DNA of 64,000 bases from Heterodera schachtii. Its lineage: Eukaryota > Nematoda > Chromadorea > Rhabditida > Heteroderidae. Positions 29,927-42,069 of this stretch are shown here, piece after piece. The notes beneath the pieces were generated by a model. That model saw nothing but the letters and a program-made list of their open reading frames with translations, did not search any database and was not told where the DNA came from. The DNA is taken from NCBI GenBank assembly GCA_023374025.1, contig SIJG01000033.1, forward strand, positions 1,304,377 to 1,368,376, read 5' to 3'. Numbering within the stretch: the stretch's first letter is position 1; the number at the start of each line of letters is the position of its first letter. A program made the position numbers and the translations under genes.

Positions 29927-30415
29927 TAGGTTCGGAATTATATGGAAATCCATATTTTTTTCCTGGATTGTGGGGGGCCTGAAACGCACGAAAAACATTT
30001 TTTTAGTTTGGTTTGAAGCTTCTAGGATGGATTTCTATTTCCATATTTTTCCATATCTTGGCATTTTTCCAAAAAACCCTATTAGAACGGCCCCAATCAG
30101 CAAAATTGGCCGTTTTGACCCCATTCCGAAAAAGACATTTTTTAAAATTTTTTTTAAATTTGTTAATTTATGTCAAAAATAAACAAAAAATGGAATATTT
30201 CGCTTTTTTGGTCGATTTTCTCTAGAAATTGCTTTTTTTTCTTCTAAAACAAGTTCTTATACCCTATTTAACCATTTTAGATGTATTTTACTAGAATTTA
30301 GTGAATTTGGAGAAATTTTTAAAAATTTACCCTTAGTTCGGAAAATTTATGTCCATATTTTTGCCATTTTATGGCCATATTTCGCGATTTTTGGTCCATA
30401 TTTTTCCGAACCCTA
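29927..30415. mobile_element. hAT-like MITE with CCATATTT words (E1)
   Basis: 489 bp. The termini are TAGGTTCGGAA at the left and the inverted TTCCGAACCCTA at the right, flanked by a perfect 8-bp direct repeat ATAATTAG (29919-29926 and 30416-30423). An 8-bp duplication with TAGGG/CAGGG-type ends points to the hAT superfamily. Subterminal DNA repeats the word TCCATATTT several times. No transposase is encoded. It shares the segment TTGGTTTGA-GCTTCT with the element at 45933. Confidence 0.8.
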
Positions 30416-30994
30416 ATAATTAGGTTCTCATCCACTCGATTATTTCAATTTGTCTTCTTTCTTCTTTTGATCTTTATCTTTCATACTCATTCTATTTTTC
30501 GTCCTTATTTAATTGACTTCTTGTTAAACTTTGCCTAATGGTCTACAACACCACTAATTTTATCAGTAGCATTTTTGAGGGCCAATGTGCTAAGAAATCG
30601 CTTAAATTTTTAACTGTCTGCTTATATTTTTGAAAAAGTTAAAAGAAAAAATGATTGAAATATTAATATGATTTTTATTAACATTAAAATGAAAAAGCAA
30701 GAATTAATGTTTTTCGAGCCTTTAATCTAGTCCTTTATTAATGATGTTTTCACAAGATTTCAAAACAATCATAACAAATGAAAATTCATCTCCAAAATAA
30801 TTTATTTATTTTCTTGACAAGAATTTTAAACATTTTTGGAATTTTGAGGGTTTATAACGTATATTTTGGCAGTTTTAGTCCATATTTTGGTCCATATCTG
30901 AGTTTTTAGTCCATATTTTGGTCCATATCTGAGTTTTTAGTCCATATTTATGTCCACATTTAGCGTTTTTTAGTCCATATAATTCACAACCCTA
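30416..30994. mobile_element. Partial hAT-like element with GGTCCATATCTG words (E2)
   Basis: The right end ATATAATTCACAACCCTA (ending about 30994) is a recognisable terminus of the same type as E1, preceded by about three tandem copies of a roughly 30-bp unit (TAGTCCATATTTTGGTCCATATCTG region, 30868-30965). The left end was not found, so it is either truncated or diverged. It contains one copy of the dispersed module with TTCTTGACAAGAATTTT (30781-30829). Confidence 0.5.
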
Positions 30995-31434
30995 TATATA
31001 AGTAGCAGGGGTGTGACTTGTATCAGAAAAGACGAGAGCGAGAGTTTGGCGAGAGGCGAGAGTTCCCAAAAACACGAGAGTTGGCGAGAGGACGAGAGGC
31101 GAGAGTTTTTCAAATTTTTTTTCTGTAGCCTTATTTTTAAATTTAAAAAACTTTAAAATCGTATATTAAATTAGTGTTATTACGAGCCTGCTTATTTGGG
31201 CAAATACCGGGTCAGGGTAATGCCGGGTCCAGAAAAGCCGGGTCAGGGCCCTAGCTTATAAACCGAGTCCAGGTCCTGAAAAATTCAAAAAAAATCTTTA
31301 AAATTTTTTCATGAAAATAAAATAAATTTTCATGAAATATATTTATTTTACAAACAAACTTTATTATTTGTCCATTTTTTGCCATTCAAACCACCTTTTT
31401 TTACGGCGCGCTTTATCCAACTGTGGAGAAGGGT

Positions 31435-31460
31435 CCGGCGGTGCCGATAGGCGCCGCCGG
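31435..31460. repeat. GC-rich hairpin module, copy in E3
   Basis: CCGGCGGTGCC-GATA-GGCGCCGCCGG forms a stable imperfect stem with a GATA loop in otherwise AT-rich DNA. Same module at 42372-42397 and 44031-44056, with similar sequence for about 100 bp around it. Confidence 0.8.
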
Positions 31461-31845
31461 GAAAATTTTTTTAATTTTTATGCAAACTGGTAACAAATTT
31501 TGTCCAAAAAATGGCCAAATTTAGCGATTTTGAACAAGTTTCAAGAAAAAAATTGAAATTTCTATGCAATAATTTATTAACAGAAATTGTAATAAATTGA
31601 CTATTTTTTGAAAAAAAAACTCAAAAAAAAAATTCCGAATTTTTATCAAAAATTTCGGAAGTCGGAATTCCAAGGCTCCAAAAATTTCCGGAAGTCGGAA
31701 TTCCGACCCCAAAAATGTCGGAACTCGGAATTCCGTGCCATCCCTGGTTTGAAGGCTGTTTAAAAAAAACAATAATTTTTAAGTTGAAATATTTTTTATT
31801 AATTAAATTTCAATTGAAATCATGTAAAGAAAATATAAAAAAAAT

Positions 31846-31925
31846 TCTGTTCCGTTCGGGAATTGAACCCAAGTGCAAAATAATGAGAGACAGAGAAGCT
31901 TTTAACCAACAGACCAAATTTGAAC
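31846..31925 (-). repeat. tRNA-like (SINE head-like) segment in E3
   Basis: On the minus strand a B-box GGTTCAATTCC is preceded at tRNA-like distance by an A-box-like TGGTCTGTTGG. A CGGAAC stretch follows where an acceptor stem would be. The anticodon stem is poor, so it is not a functional tRNA. A related segment lies in E7 (44233-44310). Likely tRNA-derived repeat. Confidence 0.5.
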
Positions 31926-32149
31926 ATGTTCTATTAAAGAAAATTGTTCTCTAATTTAAGACATTAAGGAAGGAGAGAAAGAGATTTATGTTTTTTTCGC
32001 GTAAATTTGAAAATTTTTCTGACTGCTCAAAAGTTCAATCTTTAGGGGTGTATTTTCAACTCTCGCCTCTCGTCCCAAAAAACGAGAGGCGAGAGACGAG
32101 AGTACCAAAAATGGCGAGAGTTGGCGAGAGTTGTCCCACCCCTGATCAG

Positions 32150-32793
32150 TAGGGCTGGGAATTTAAGTCACTAAAAACCCTCAAAAAGTCTGCTAAAAAA
32201 TTCATAAAAAATCGTCAAAAAGTCATAAAAAAGTCATAAAAAACGCAAAAAAGTCACAAAAAATGGAAAAAAGTTCTGAAAAATAGCTAAAAAAAAGTCA
32301 CAAAAAAAAATTCAAAAAAGCACGAAAAAATGCAAAAAAAGTCCTGAAAAATTAGGCGAAAGTTAAAAATATATCATTTTTAATAATTTATAAAATAAAC
32401 ATTTTGACTATATTTTTAGACACTTAATTTTATAAATAGGTACACAAAATAGACATAAAAAAGAGATTCTTCCAACAATTAAGAAAAAAAGCATCCAGGT
32501 TTCATTGCCTTTTTATCGATCGGAATTTTATTTTTCGTAATTTTATTTGTATTTTTCGGCATTTTCTTCGCTAAAATTCAAATTTTGCCTCAAAAAGTCA
32601 AAAAAAATCACGAAAAAAGTCGCAAAAACCCAAAAAAGTCATAAATATCTTAAAAAGGGTAAAAAAGACAAAAGAAAAAGTCATAAAAAATGCATGTTAG
32701 AAGCTTAAACAAAGTTTAGAACACTTTTTAAGTCATTTTAAGGCCATTTAGAGTCAGCAAAAAAAAGTCATTTGACTTAAATTCCCAGCCCTA
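32150..32793. mobile_element. hAT-like MITE with AAAAAGTCA words (E4)
   Basis: Termini TAGGGCTGGGAATTTAAGTCA-like and its inverse ending AGCCCTA. Target duplication TATATAAG is seen at 32794-32801 on the right and at 30995-31002 on the left, now separated because E3 inserted three bases inside the left end. The interior consists largely of AAAAAGTCATAAAAA-type words. A decayed relative lies at about 40790-41300. Confidence 0.75.
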
Positions 32794-32801
32794 TATATAA
32801 G

Positions 32802-34414
32802 CAAAAAAAAAAAATTTAAATAAATTTTGTCACATCCTAAAAATTATTCTTGGGGGTTTTTAAACACTGGCGCCAAAAAAAACCATTTACAACGGGCGCC
32901 AAAAGGGCCGCTCCAAAAAAGCCGGCACCAAAAACCGACGCCAGTGGCCACGCCAAACTGACCCCAATTCGATGAGACGCCCACCCAATTGATTGAAATG
33001 GTTTTTCTGCCCGTGGTCGACCGAGGAGGAGGCAGAAGAGAGAATGGCACCAACAGTGCCCAATTTATTCGCCCATTTTTTCCTCTTCTCCTCACAAAAT
33101 TCATTTGTGGAGCAGCAAATTGGAGTTCCAAACCTTTAAATAACGGAATTTTAACGAACAAACTATTAAACACTTTAAAACTCTTGTACCTGCTAATTCA
33201 CTAAATGATAATGTTCAGTTGAGCAGCGTGGTACAATACCGGTATTGGCCGGTAATTAAAAAACTTCTTTGACTTTTAGGCGGAAATAAGTTTTGCGAAA
33301 ATACCCGTTCGCCCTTTTGTCTATTTTTTTTTAAAATCAAAAAGAACCCAAAATCTGTTAAGGAAAATTTTTTTATGATAAAATTTTCAATATTCCTTCA
33401 TGGTGTCCGCTTAAATACCTTCGTCTACCATATTTCCCAAAAAAATTTTTGCTAAATTTTAGAAAAATAGCATTTGCAAATCTATAAAAATATGGTTAAA
33501 TAAAAAATCTAATAAAAATTTGCAAAAATTAAAATAACAATTATTTGCAGAAACTTATTATTTTGCAAAAGGAAAAGATTAGTGGTGCCGCAGCCGTAGT
33601 CGGCAAAATTAAATTTTTGCGATAAGTTTATTGCCAAAAATTTTAAGAAACAACAAAAGCTAACATCATCAATTAAAGAAGTAAATTCAAATCAGAAAAT
33701 GAGAGTAAATTCATAAATATTATTTGGTAAATTTTAAAATGCAATAAAATTAATTCTTATTTTATTTTACAAATTTATGATAAAAATTATGATATTTTTT
33801 TTAAATTAAATTAATAGTCGAAATTGTTTTATCTCATTCCCAATTACGATATTTTACTGAAAATTTTTTAATAAACTAATAAAAATCAAAAGATATAATA
33901 TTAATAACTAAAAATTTCTTCCAGAATCGTTCTTGGTCACCAGACATAGTTCGTGCCACTTTTTTGTTGAAAAATAATCTTTAGTTGGCGACCATTCCTC
34001 ACTAATCTTATGAAAAATTGATAAATGCTTTTAATATTTAACAACCGATAACTTAAATTTAATGAATAATTTATTATTAATTAAATAGAAATTTACAATT
34101 TGCATCTTAAATGCAAAATATTTGATAAAATAAATAAAAGAAAAATTTAATGTACCCAATAATTTAATGCTAATTAAAAATCAAACCTAATGAAAATAGG
34201 CAATTGCTGAAGGAAATAAATAAATAATGCATCAAAACAATATTTTTGTCATAGAAATGGGCGTCTGCTAACAGAAAGCAAGCCCAGCTGACGAGATAAA
34301 AGATATTAAATTTTTTTATCTTTAAAAATAAGTTAATAAATATTACTTGTTTATCTTTTTAAAATTTTCCACTCAGTTTATTTCTTTTTTTGGTATTTAA
34401 CCCAAATAGATAAG
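32802..34414. other. Gene-poor region with one GC-rich exon-like island
   Basis: Mostly AT-rich. A GC-richer island at about 32850-33140 stands out and has open frames on both strands. On the minus strand one frame reads like plausible protein with a CEEKRKKWANKLG segment, on the plus strand another ends early. No family is recognised and no convincing splice borders frame it, so it is not called as a gene. The rest shows nothing. Confidence 0.4.
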
Positions 34415-34422
34415 CAAAAGTA

Positions 34423-35368
34423 GGTAAATATTGATCATATGGCCCAGAGCCGAAAATGGTCGAAATATATACCAATCGATAGCTCTCGGTCTGTAATGGA
34501 AGAATCCGAAAGAATTTTTTTGCGGAAACCAATCCCTGAAGAGTTACAGACCCGGGACTGAAAGGGCCAAATGCCTTTGGGACTGAACCGTCCACAACTC
34601 CAAACGCGTGGAATTGCGACAAAATTGATATCAATCGATTCCGCACAGTCTGCTAATTAAGAATCCGAAAGAATTTTTGGGTAAAAAAGAAATTGAAAAA
34701 AGTTATGGGTCCTCAAAAATATCAAAAAATGACTTTGATTAAAAAATTAATTTAGGCGAGCCAAAAAAACGAAAAACACTTCAGGTTTTTGAACTTCGCA
34801 AAAGGGAGCATGCGAAGACGGAGCAAGTAGTGGGGCGAGACGGAGGGCGGAGGAAGACGTCTGACGAGCGCCACAGGCGGTTGACTGCGGGGGCCCGAAG
34901 GGCCCCCGCCAATCAGTCAACCGCCTGCGGGTCACGCGCGGACTTCTTCCGTAGCCCGTAGTCTCGCCCCACCTACTGGCCGCCGTAGTCGAGTGTGCGG
35001 CGGTTTTTTAGCGCAATAGGAAAAATTAAATTTTCAAATTATAGACGGTTTTTCTAGTGTCATTTTTCTAGGTTTTGGGGACCCATAACTTTTTTCAATT
35101 TCTTTTTTACCCAAAAATTCTTTCGGATTCTTAATTAGCAGACTGTGCGGAATCGATTGATATCAATTTTGTCGCAATTCCACGCGTTTGGAGTTGTGGA
35201 CGGTTCAGTCCCAAAGGCATTTGGCCATTTCAGTCCCGGGTCTGTAACTCTTCAGGGATTGGTTTCCGCAAAAAAATTCTTTCGGATTCTTCCCTTACAG
35301 ACCGAGAGCTATCGATTGGTATATATTTCGACCATTTTGGGCTCTGGGCCATATGATCAATATTTTCC
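34423..35368. mobile_element. Foldback element FB1
   Basis: 946 bp. The terminal inverted repeat starts GGTAAATATTGATCATATGG on the left and its inverse ends the element. A perfect 8-bp target duplication CAAAAGTA lies at 34415-34422 and 35369-35376. Left arm (34423-34796) and right arm (35019-35368) are long inverted copies of each other, with two AATCCGAAAGAATTTTT segments in each. The centre (34797-35018) is a GC-rich core that is itself palindromic. Open frames in the arms are mirror images and not genes. Confidence 0.88.
34797..35018. repeat. GC-rich palindromic core of FB1
   Basis: Begins CGCAAAAGGGAGCATGCGAAG and ends GGCGGTTTTTTAGCGCAATA. Contains GTAGTGGGGCGAGAC near the left and its inverse at the right, AGGCGGTTGACT and its inverse, and GGGGGCCC-GAA-GGGCCCCC at the centre. 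Nearly identical to 38724-38946 in the same orientation. Confidence 0.88.
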
Positions 35369-35376
35369 CAAAAGTA

Positions 35377-38355
35377 ACCTAGAAAATTAATAATAATGCG
35401 CGATGAGATTAGTGTCGAAAATCAGAGTCAAGTGAAAAGCCTTGCATCAACAATACATTGGATTAAATGAATTAATTAATTTAATAAAAAATGGACTTTT
35501 GCTTGGAATTAAAATAATCTATATTCTTCTATCAATTAATTAAACTAATGGAAGCGACAATTAACGAATTTTTCAATAAATCACACCTTAAACAAAAGTC
35601 ACTAATTTTTCCCAAATATTATAGTATCTTGAAGAACCCTTATGGACAAGGTGACAAAAATTTATAAGCATATAGTAAATTATGAAAAGAAACAAAAAAC
35701 TCGATCACTGCAAAAAATTGAAAAATAAATAGAAAAGCGTAAAATAAATAAATAAAATTATAATATTAATCAAATTTTAATTTTTCTTATATTCTTCATA
35801 TATACAACAAGTTTATTGTAATGCGGAAAAAAATATTTCTTTATAAAACGGAAATATATAATCAAACAAATTATCATAAGCAACATTTTATTATGTATGA
35901 TTCGAAATCATTGAGCATAAGAAATCTAATATAGCTTATTAAAATAAAATCTAACATCGTAAAAGTAAAAAACACATAATTTTTAATTTATTTATTTTAA
36001 ATGTAAATAAATTCGAATTGAAAAATTCAATAAAATAATATTTTTTAGCAATCACTAAAATTTATATAATATAATTATTGTATATTTCAGAAACTTTTGA
36101 AAGAACGCAAAGGCAAATGCTATAAACTTTTTATTTTTCTAAATTTAAAAAGAATTCTATGTGCCAAACTAATAAAAAATTGTAAAAAAAAGAAGAGAAG
36201 AAATTAAATTTTTATAAACTTCTATGAGAATATTTTGATTATAAATAAGAAAAATGGAACAGATGTGATGGTAATGAAAAATATTTTAATTCTATAAATT
36301 CAAAAACAGCTAAATTTCTTTACAATTAATTTACTGCAAAAATTAAGAATATAGTTTTAATAAATTTTGCATCGGCAGCTGGTGAAAAAGTAAATATTTC
36401 TTCTAATTTTATCGGATAAATAAAGCGTTTTATAAAATAAAATATAGAAATCTTCTATGGCTGAACAAATAAAAAATTAATAATCAAGTTAGAATTGGAA
36501 TCAGAGTTTTTCAATTCAGCTGTAATTATTGAAAGGAAAGTCAAAAAAGAAATAATTATTAATTACAAAATTAAAATTAAAAAACAAGCATAAAGAAATT
36601 TGCAACCCAATTAGCGCTAATTCATTAAAAAAGGAAAGAAATTGTTAATAATTAAAATAACTTATTTATAAACATTAACATTTTTATTGAACTAGAGAAA
36701 AGTATATATTCTCATAACAAAATAAATCGCATTTGTAAATATAAAACAACTTTATTTTTCAAAATAAAATACCCAATAATAGGAAACAAACTCATTAATT
36801 ATAATGGTAAAATATTCACAATAACTAATTTAAAAAATACATTAATTAAAGTTAATTAAGAACGGGGCACACCGATAAATAAAAATCCTTTCTGAAAATT
36901 GATGAAGGTAATGTTATGCGACCTTGATCACATACAAAAACCTTAATGCGATGGCATAATAAAAAGGAAAAAAGTTTTAATGGAAAAAAGCATCAAAATT
37001 TGCCAACAATTTATTACAAAAAAATTATCAAATACCTTAGGTAACCGTTTTACCGAGGTAAAATTCAGTTTAAGTGCATGAATGATAATTAAAAAGAAAT
37101 TTACGAAATAATTTTATAGATCAAAATAATATTTTTGTCATAAATTGGCTTCTATTAATAAATAAGCATGCCAACCTAATGATATAATTATTTCGACAAA
37201 AAAAGTAATAAAAATTTAATTGGTAAACATATTAAATTGGCTTATCTTTTAAAAATTTTCAATGTTTAATTTTATTCATTTTTAAATAAAAAAATATAAA
37301 ACCCTTTCAATTATAATATAATAATAATTAATCTTATCAAGTTTAATAATAAAGAAAATAATAATGGCACAAGCGAATAGCAATTGTTATATAAATAAAA
37401 GAATAGGGCTTAAATATTAATTCTTTCAATTAATTTAAACTAATGGAAAGCGACAAACGAACAAATAAGTTATTCTTGTAGTCAAAATTAATTTTTGGGG
37501 CAATAATCCACACATCAAACAATGAAGGGATCATGAATATCCTAAACATGAACATCAGATTCTCATTAAAAGTGGAGAATGCATATCAGAAACCATTCAA
37601 AGACCTCAAGAGGATTATGTGTAATCAGGCCAAGATAATGGCTATAAAAAAGAATAAATTACCAAAACTAATGAATGGTGCGAAAAGAAAGCAAATGCAT
37701 AAGGCTGCAATATTGTGAGAAAATAAAATAATAAATAATAATAAAAAAAGATATCTTTAAATGTCAAATGAGAAAATATTCTTTTATCATCAGATAAATG
37801 AGTTTTTTCAAATGATAATCAATCAAAAAAATACAATCACTAATTTTTATTCGAATATTATGATAGTTCATTAAAGAATCATTGTGGAAAACGATCGTAA
37901 TTTATAAAAATAGTAAAATTGTGGAAAAGTAATTAACAAAAAATTGAGTAAAATTGAAGCATAGTCAAAATTAAGTAAATTAAAATTTGTAATAATTATT
38001 CGTTATATTTTTCATTTATACAACAATTATTTTGAAATGTATGCCAATAAAACAATTATTAAATATTATGTAATGGTTACATTCAATTTCTTTAACACAA
38101 TAATATTTTGTATAAACGAGAGCATAATTACGTGTGCAAAAATGGTGGACTTTCATACGTCCATATTTTGGCATTTTCAAGTTTGGTAATATAATTAACA
38201 ATCCTTCGCCATTTCAAGTGATTGATTATCAATACTGATTAGTCATTGAACTTTGTAAGATTTTAATTCATTAGTTTGGATGAAGAAGACATAAACCTAT
38301 AAATTACCAACTTATTTTTACTTTTATTTTTTGACTTTGTGGTTGAAAGCGAAAT
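35377..38355. other. AT-rich gene-free spacer between FB1 and FB2
   Basis: About 3 kb of very AT-rich DNA without supported coding sequence. Loosely similar segments recur (for example around 34240 and 37130, with TTTTTGTCATA followed by a GCC-containing stretch), suggesting old duplicated repeats. Confidence 0.5.
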
Positions 38356-38363
38356 GCTTTTTT

Positions 38364-39319
38364 GGTAAATATTGATCATAGGCCCCAAACTCAAAAATGC
38401 TTAAAAACGGTCAGAATCGATGTAAAAAGGTTTGAAATGGGTTGGATAAATAGAATTATGGGCGCGCTTGCCCTTTTTCAGAATGAAAAGTGCCGAAAAT
38501 GGAGTGCCAAACTCAGCTAGGACTCAATTGGCCGTGCTATAAAAAGCACTCAAAAGACATTTTAAATAATTTTCTAGGGTAATTTGTGGCGCTGATCACG
38601 AATATGATCTTTATTTTGCGAAATTCCGAACCCCGAACCCTAACTCGAACAAAATTTATAAATTAAATGAAAAACAAATTTTTAGGGGTTTTCGAGGTTG
38701 CTGAACACGGTTATGAACATTTTCGCAAAAGGGAGCATGCGAAGACGGAGCAAGTAGTGGGGCGAGACGGAGGGCGTAGGAAGCAGTCTGACGAGCGCCA
38801 CAGGCGGTTGACTGCGGGGGCCCGAAGGGCCCCCGCCAATCAGTCAACCGCCTGCGGATCACGCGCGGACTTATTCCGTAGCCCGTAGTCTCGCCCCACC
38901 TACTGGCCGCCGTAGTCGAGTGTGCGGCGGTTTTTTTAGCGCAATAAGCTAAATTCAATCTTTTATATTTGACGTTCTTTTAAAAACCCCTAAAAATTTG
39001 TTTTTCATTTAATTTATAAATTTTAAATTTTGTTCGAATTAAGGTTCGGGGTTCGGAATTTCGCAAAATAAAGGTCATATTCGTGATCAGCGCCACAATT
39101 TACCCTAGAAAAATTATTTAAAATGTCTTTTGAGTGCTTTATATAGCACGGTCACTTGAGTCCCAGCTGAGTTTGGCACTCCATTTTCGGCACTTTTCAT
39201 TCTGAAAAAGGGCAAGCGCGCCCCTAATTCTATTTATCCAACCCATTTCAAACCTTTTTACATCGATTCTGACCGTTTTTAAGCATTTTTGAGTTTGGGG
39301 CCTATGATCAATATTTTCC
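38364..39319. mobile_element. Foldback element FB2
   Basis: 956 bp. Same terminal motif as FB1 (GG[T/A]AAATATTGATCATA-GGCCC) and a perfect 8-bp target duplication GCTTTTTT (38356-38363 and 39320-39327). Arms (38364-38723 and 38947-39319) are inverted copies of each other but unrelated to FB1 arms, carrying GGCGCTGATCACGAATATGA and GAATGAAAAGTGCCGAAAAT segments. The centre (38724-38946) is the same GC-rich core as FB1. Confidence 0.88.
38724..38946. repeat. GC-rich palindromic core of FB2
   Basis: Matches 34797-35018 base for base apart from a handful of differences, in the same orientation. The abrupt rise in similarity at both core edges, with arms that do not match, is directly visible. 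Confidence 0.88.
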
Positions 39320-39327
39320 GCTTTTTT

Positions 39328-42061
39328 TAATGTTGAAAATTTATAAAATTCCAATATATTATTTGATATTATATTTTCTAGATAAGAATAATTGTCATTT
39401 AAATTTTAAAAAATTCACATCATTTTCATTGTAAAGTATTTTTGGCATCTTTATATTGTACAAATATTCTCATAGTTTTACAAGTGTTTGCTCCAAAATT
39501 AATTTAAATTCATTTATTAGTGATATTTCAACTTCCATTTGCATATTTTGGCAGAGTGCCCGAAATGCAACAACGATAGAAAGTTTTTCATTTCAGGAAA
39601 ATGCGATAACAAACATAAATTTTTAGAAACAACGCAATATACTTTTGTTTCTATACCACGTCTAAAAATGAGTATTTGTGCCAAAATTGGGCATGAGTTG
39701 AACTGGAAGGGAATTCAATGAGCATAGGAAATTACATGGCACAAAACAATTATTAAATGGTTTATATAAATTAACAAATTAGTATACAATAATTTATCCC
39801 AATAATAAGCAGTACATGAAACAAGCGACCCTCTCAGCCGGATCACTTAAAAAAAATATAAATCAAATCAACCAAAATAAATATAACATAAAAAATTTAA
39901 CATCAAAAAGTAAAATATACAAATAAAAACACATAAATTTGTCTTTCATTCAATTCTCTTAAACCATTGAAAATTATTAACAAATATCTAATAAAGAATT
40001 TATTGTTATGTAAAAATAAATTAATTTTAGAAGCCTAAATTAAAAGTCAGAAACAAAAATATCAAAAATAAAAATGCAAAAATTATAAAAATCTTAATTG
40101 ATTACAACAGATGGATGCAGATCATTTATATAAACAATTGCATATAAAAATTATTTATTTCTTTAAGCTCATAGCTCCATCAAAATTTAAAAAATATCAA
40201 TTCTAAGAAAACTTTATCACGGGAGATCTGTAGCAATTTAGTGTTCTGATCATGAAAGATATTTGAACAAAAATTATAAAATAAACAAAAAGCGAAAAAT
40301 TATTTTAAAATAAGGAATTGATAATTTACAATACAATACCAATATTGAGTAAAATAATAAAAATCGTTTCGACAAAATAGTCAAAATTTATTAATATCAT
40401 CATCACATCAGAGAAAGAACACGTCTTGCATATCGATTTTAAAAATGAAAATGAATTAAAATGTTTAATTATATAAAAACAAATAAAAAGAAAATCAATC
40501 TGTCAACACATACTTTGCACCAATTGGGAAAAATTAAATTTTATTTGTATAAAACATTTTCATCTATTTAAATTTAAATAAATAAAGCAAAGAAATACAA
40601 TTAAATTATTGCCTCGGCAAGACAAGAGCACGGATTTGTTTATATTATCAAAAATAAAGAAAAAACAAAGTACATATGTAGAAAAAATCCAAGAAATCTG
40701 CAGCTTCGATGCCACATATTTATTAGCAGGGAACGGTTTATATGTGCCAAAAAACCCCCAAAATATTTAGCAAAATTGAAAAACTATAGTAATTAAAAAC
40801 GCAAAAAAGTCAAGAAAAATGGAAAAAAGTCATGAAAAATAGCCAAAAAGTCACAAAAAACACAAAAAAAAAAGCACAAAAAATGCAAAATAATCTTGAA
40901 AATTAGGCAAAAGTAAAAAAAAAACAAACAAATTTTTAACAATTTATAAAATAGCATTTTATAAGTAAAGACCAAATTATAGATAAGATAATATAAACAG
41001 GAACCAAAAATAAGGTGAAAAAGGACAAAAGATGCACAAAAACGATTAAAAAAACAATAATAACAAAATTGCAAAAAGGGCCAAAAAGTTGAAGCTAGAA
41101 TTTTTCAAACCAAGTTTCAAGTCAATGTTTTTGCCTAAAAGAATTTGATAAAATTGGTTCCATAAGTGTGTCTTCTCAATAATTATAAAAAACTTATGCC
41201 GGATTTCAAATTGAAGAGTGAAAAAAGTTACAAAAAGGCATAAAAAATGAATGTTTGCTTCAAACAAAGTGTATAACCCTTTTAAAGTCATATATCATTT
41301 GATTTAAATTCCTAGCTCTGTGATTATGCAGTGAATACGGCTTTTAGTGCTTATTTTAAAAGACGGAGAAAAATGTGTTTAATTGGTTAGGTGGATTAGT
41401 ACAATAAAATGTTTATGTTGGTCATTACTAATGCTTAAAAAGCCAAAATAAGTAGGCTTTAGGCTCTTTAAAAACCCCAAAAATAAGCACTAATAATGAG
41501 AAATAGGCACTAAAAACCCTCAAACTTAGAAATGTAAAATGACAAATTCTATTCAAAAAGTAATGAAATTAAGCCAAATCATCATTATTGTAGTACATAA
41601 TTAAATTTAAAATTCTTGCCAAGAAAATAAATAAATAATTTTTTAAGATGAATTTGAGAAAGTATTCTTTTCATAGGGGTATATTTTTGAAAATTTTAGG
41701 TCGATTCTTAGGGAATGTATTTTTTGTTTTTATTGCATTTTTGTTATTATGTTATTAAATAATCTTTGGGCAAAACGCAAAATAGTTGAAAATAGTCTTT
41801 TTTTATTTTTTTAGTAAAAATGAAAAAAATTTTAAAAAAATTTAAATAAAACACTTAAAATTATTTCTAGATAAAGAGTAAAAAAAAAATAAAAATATCA
41901 TAAATCTTTTTTCAATTTAAAAGATTAAAAGCTAAGTAAGGATAAAACAATATTTAATATTTTTCATTATAAGATAGATAACATGATTATGGAAAAATGC
42001 GTGGGTATATTGAACCACAAAATAATAATAATAATTTTGGCATTGCACTTTTAACTGATGA
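39328..42061. other. AT-rich region with decayed repeats
   Basis: No supported gene. About 40790-41300 is a decayed relative of E4 (AAAAAGTCA words, end near AAATTCCTAGCTCTG). At 41337-41530 a word AATAAGCAC/AGTGCTTATT recurs. 41608-41655 is a copy of the TTCTTG-CAAGAA dispersed module. A CAGGGAACGGTTTATATGTGCC terminus-like sequence lies at about 40727, resembling one at about 54450. Confidence 0.45.
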
Positions 42062-42069
42062 ATGTAGAG

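Larger units (their letters stand above)
31006..32144. mobile_element. hAT-like element with GCGAGAG words (E3)
   Basis: 1139 bp. Ends CAGGGGTGTGAC and inverted GTCCCACCCCTG, flanked by 8-bp repeats ATAAGTAG (30998-31005) and ATCAGTAG (32145-32152), one mismatch. Subterminal regions are built from GCGAGAGTT/GACGAGAGGC words on both sides. The interior holds CCGGGTCAGGG words (about 31200-31270), the GC-rich hairpin module (31435-31460), a likely nested terminus near 31745 (CCATCCCTG) and a tRNA-like segment (31846-31925). No transposase ORF. Confidence 0.75.

Noticed and set aside
31846..31925. Functional tRNA gene
   Set aside because: A- and B-box-like parts are present but the anticodon stem does not pair properly; kept only as a tRNA-derived repeat.
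34359..35390. Two matching 81-95-codon ORFs on opposite strands
   Set aside because: They are the inverted arms of FB1; the identity comes from the foldback structure, not from duplicated genes.
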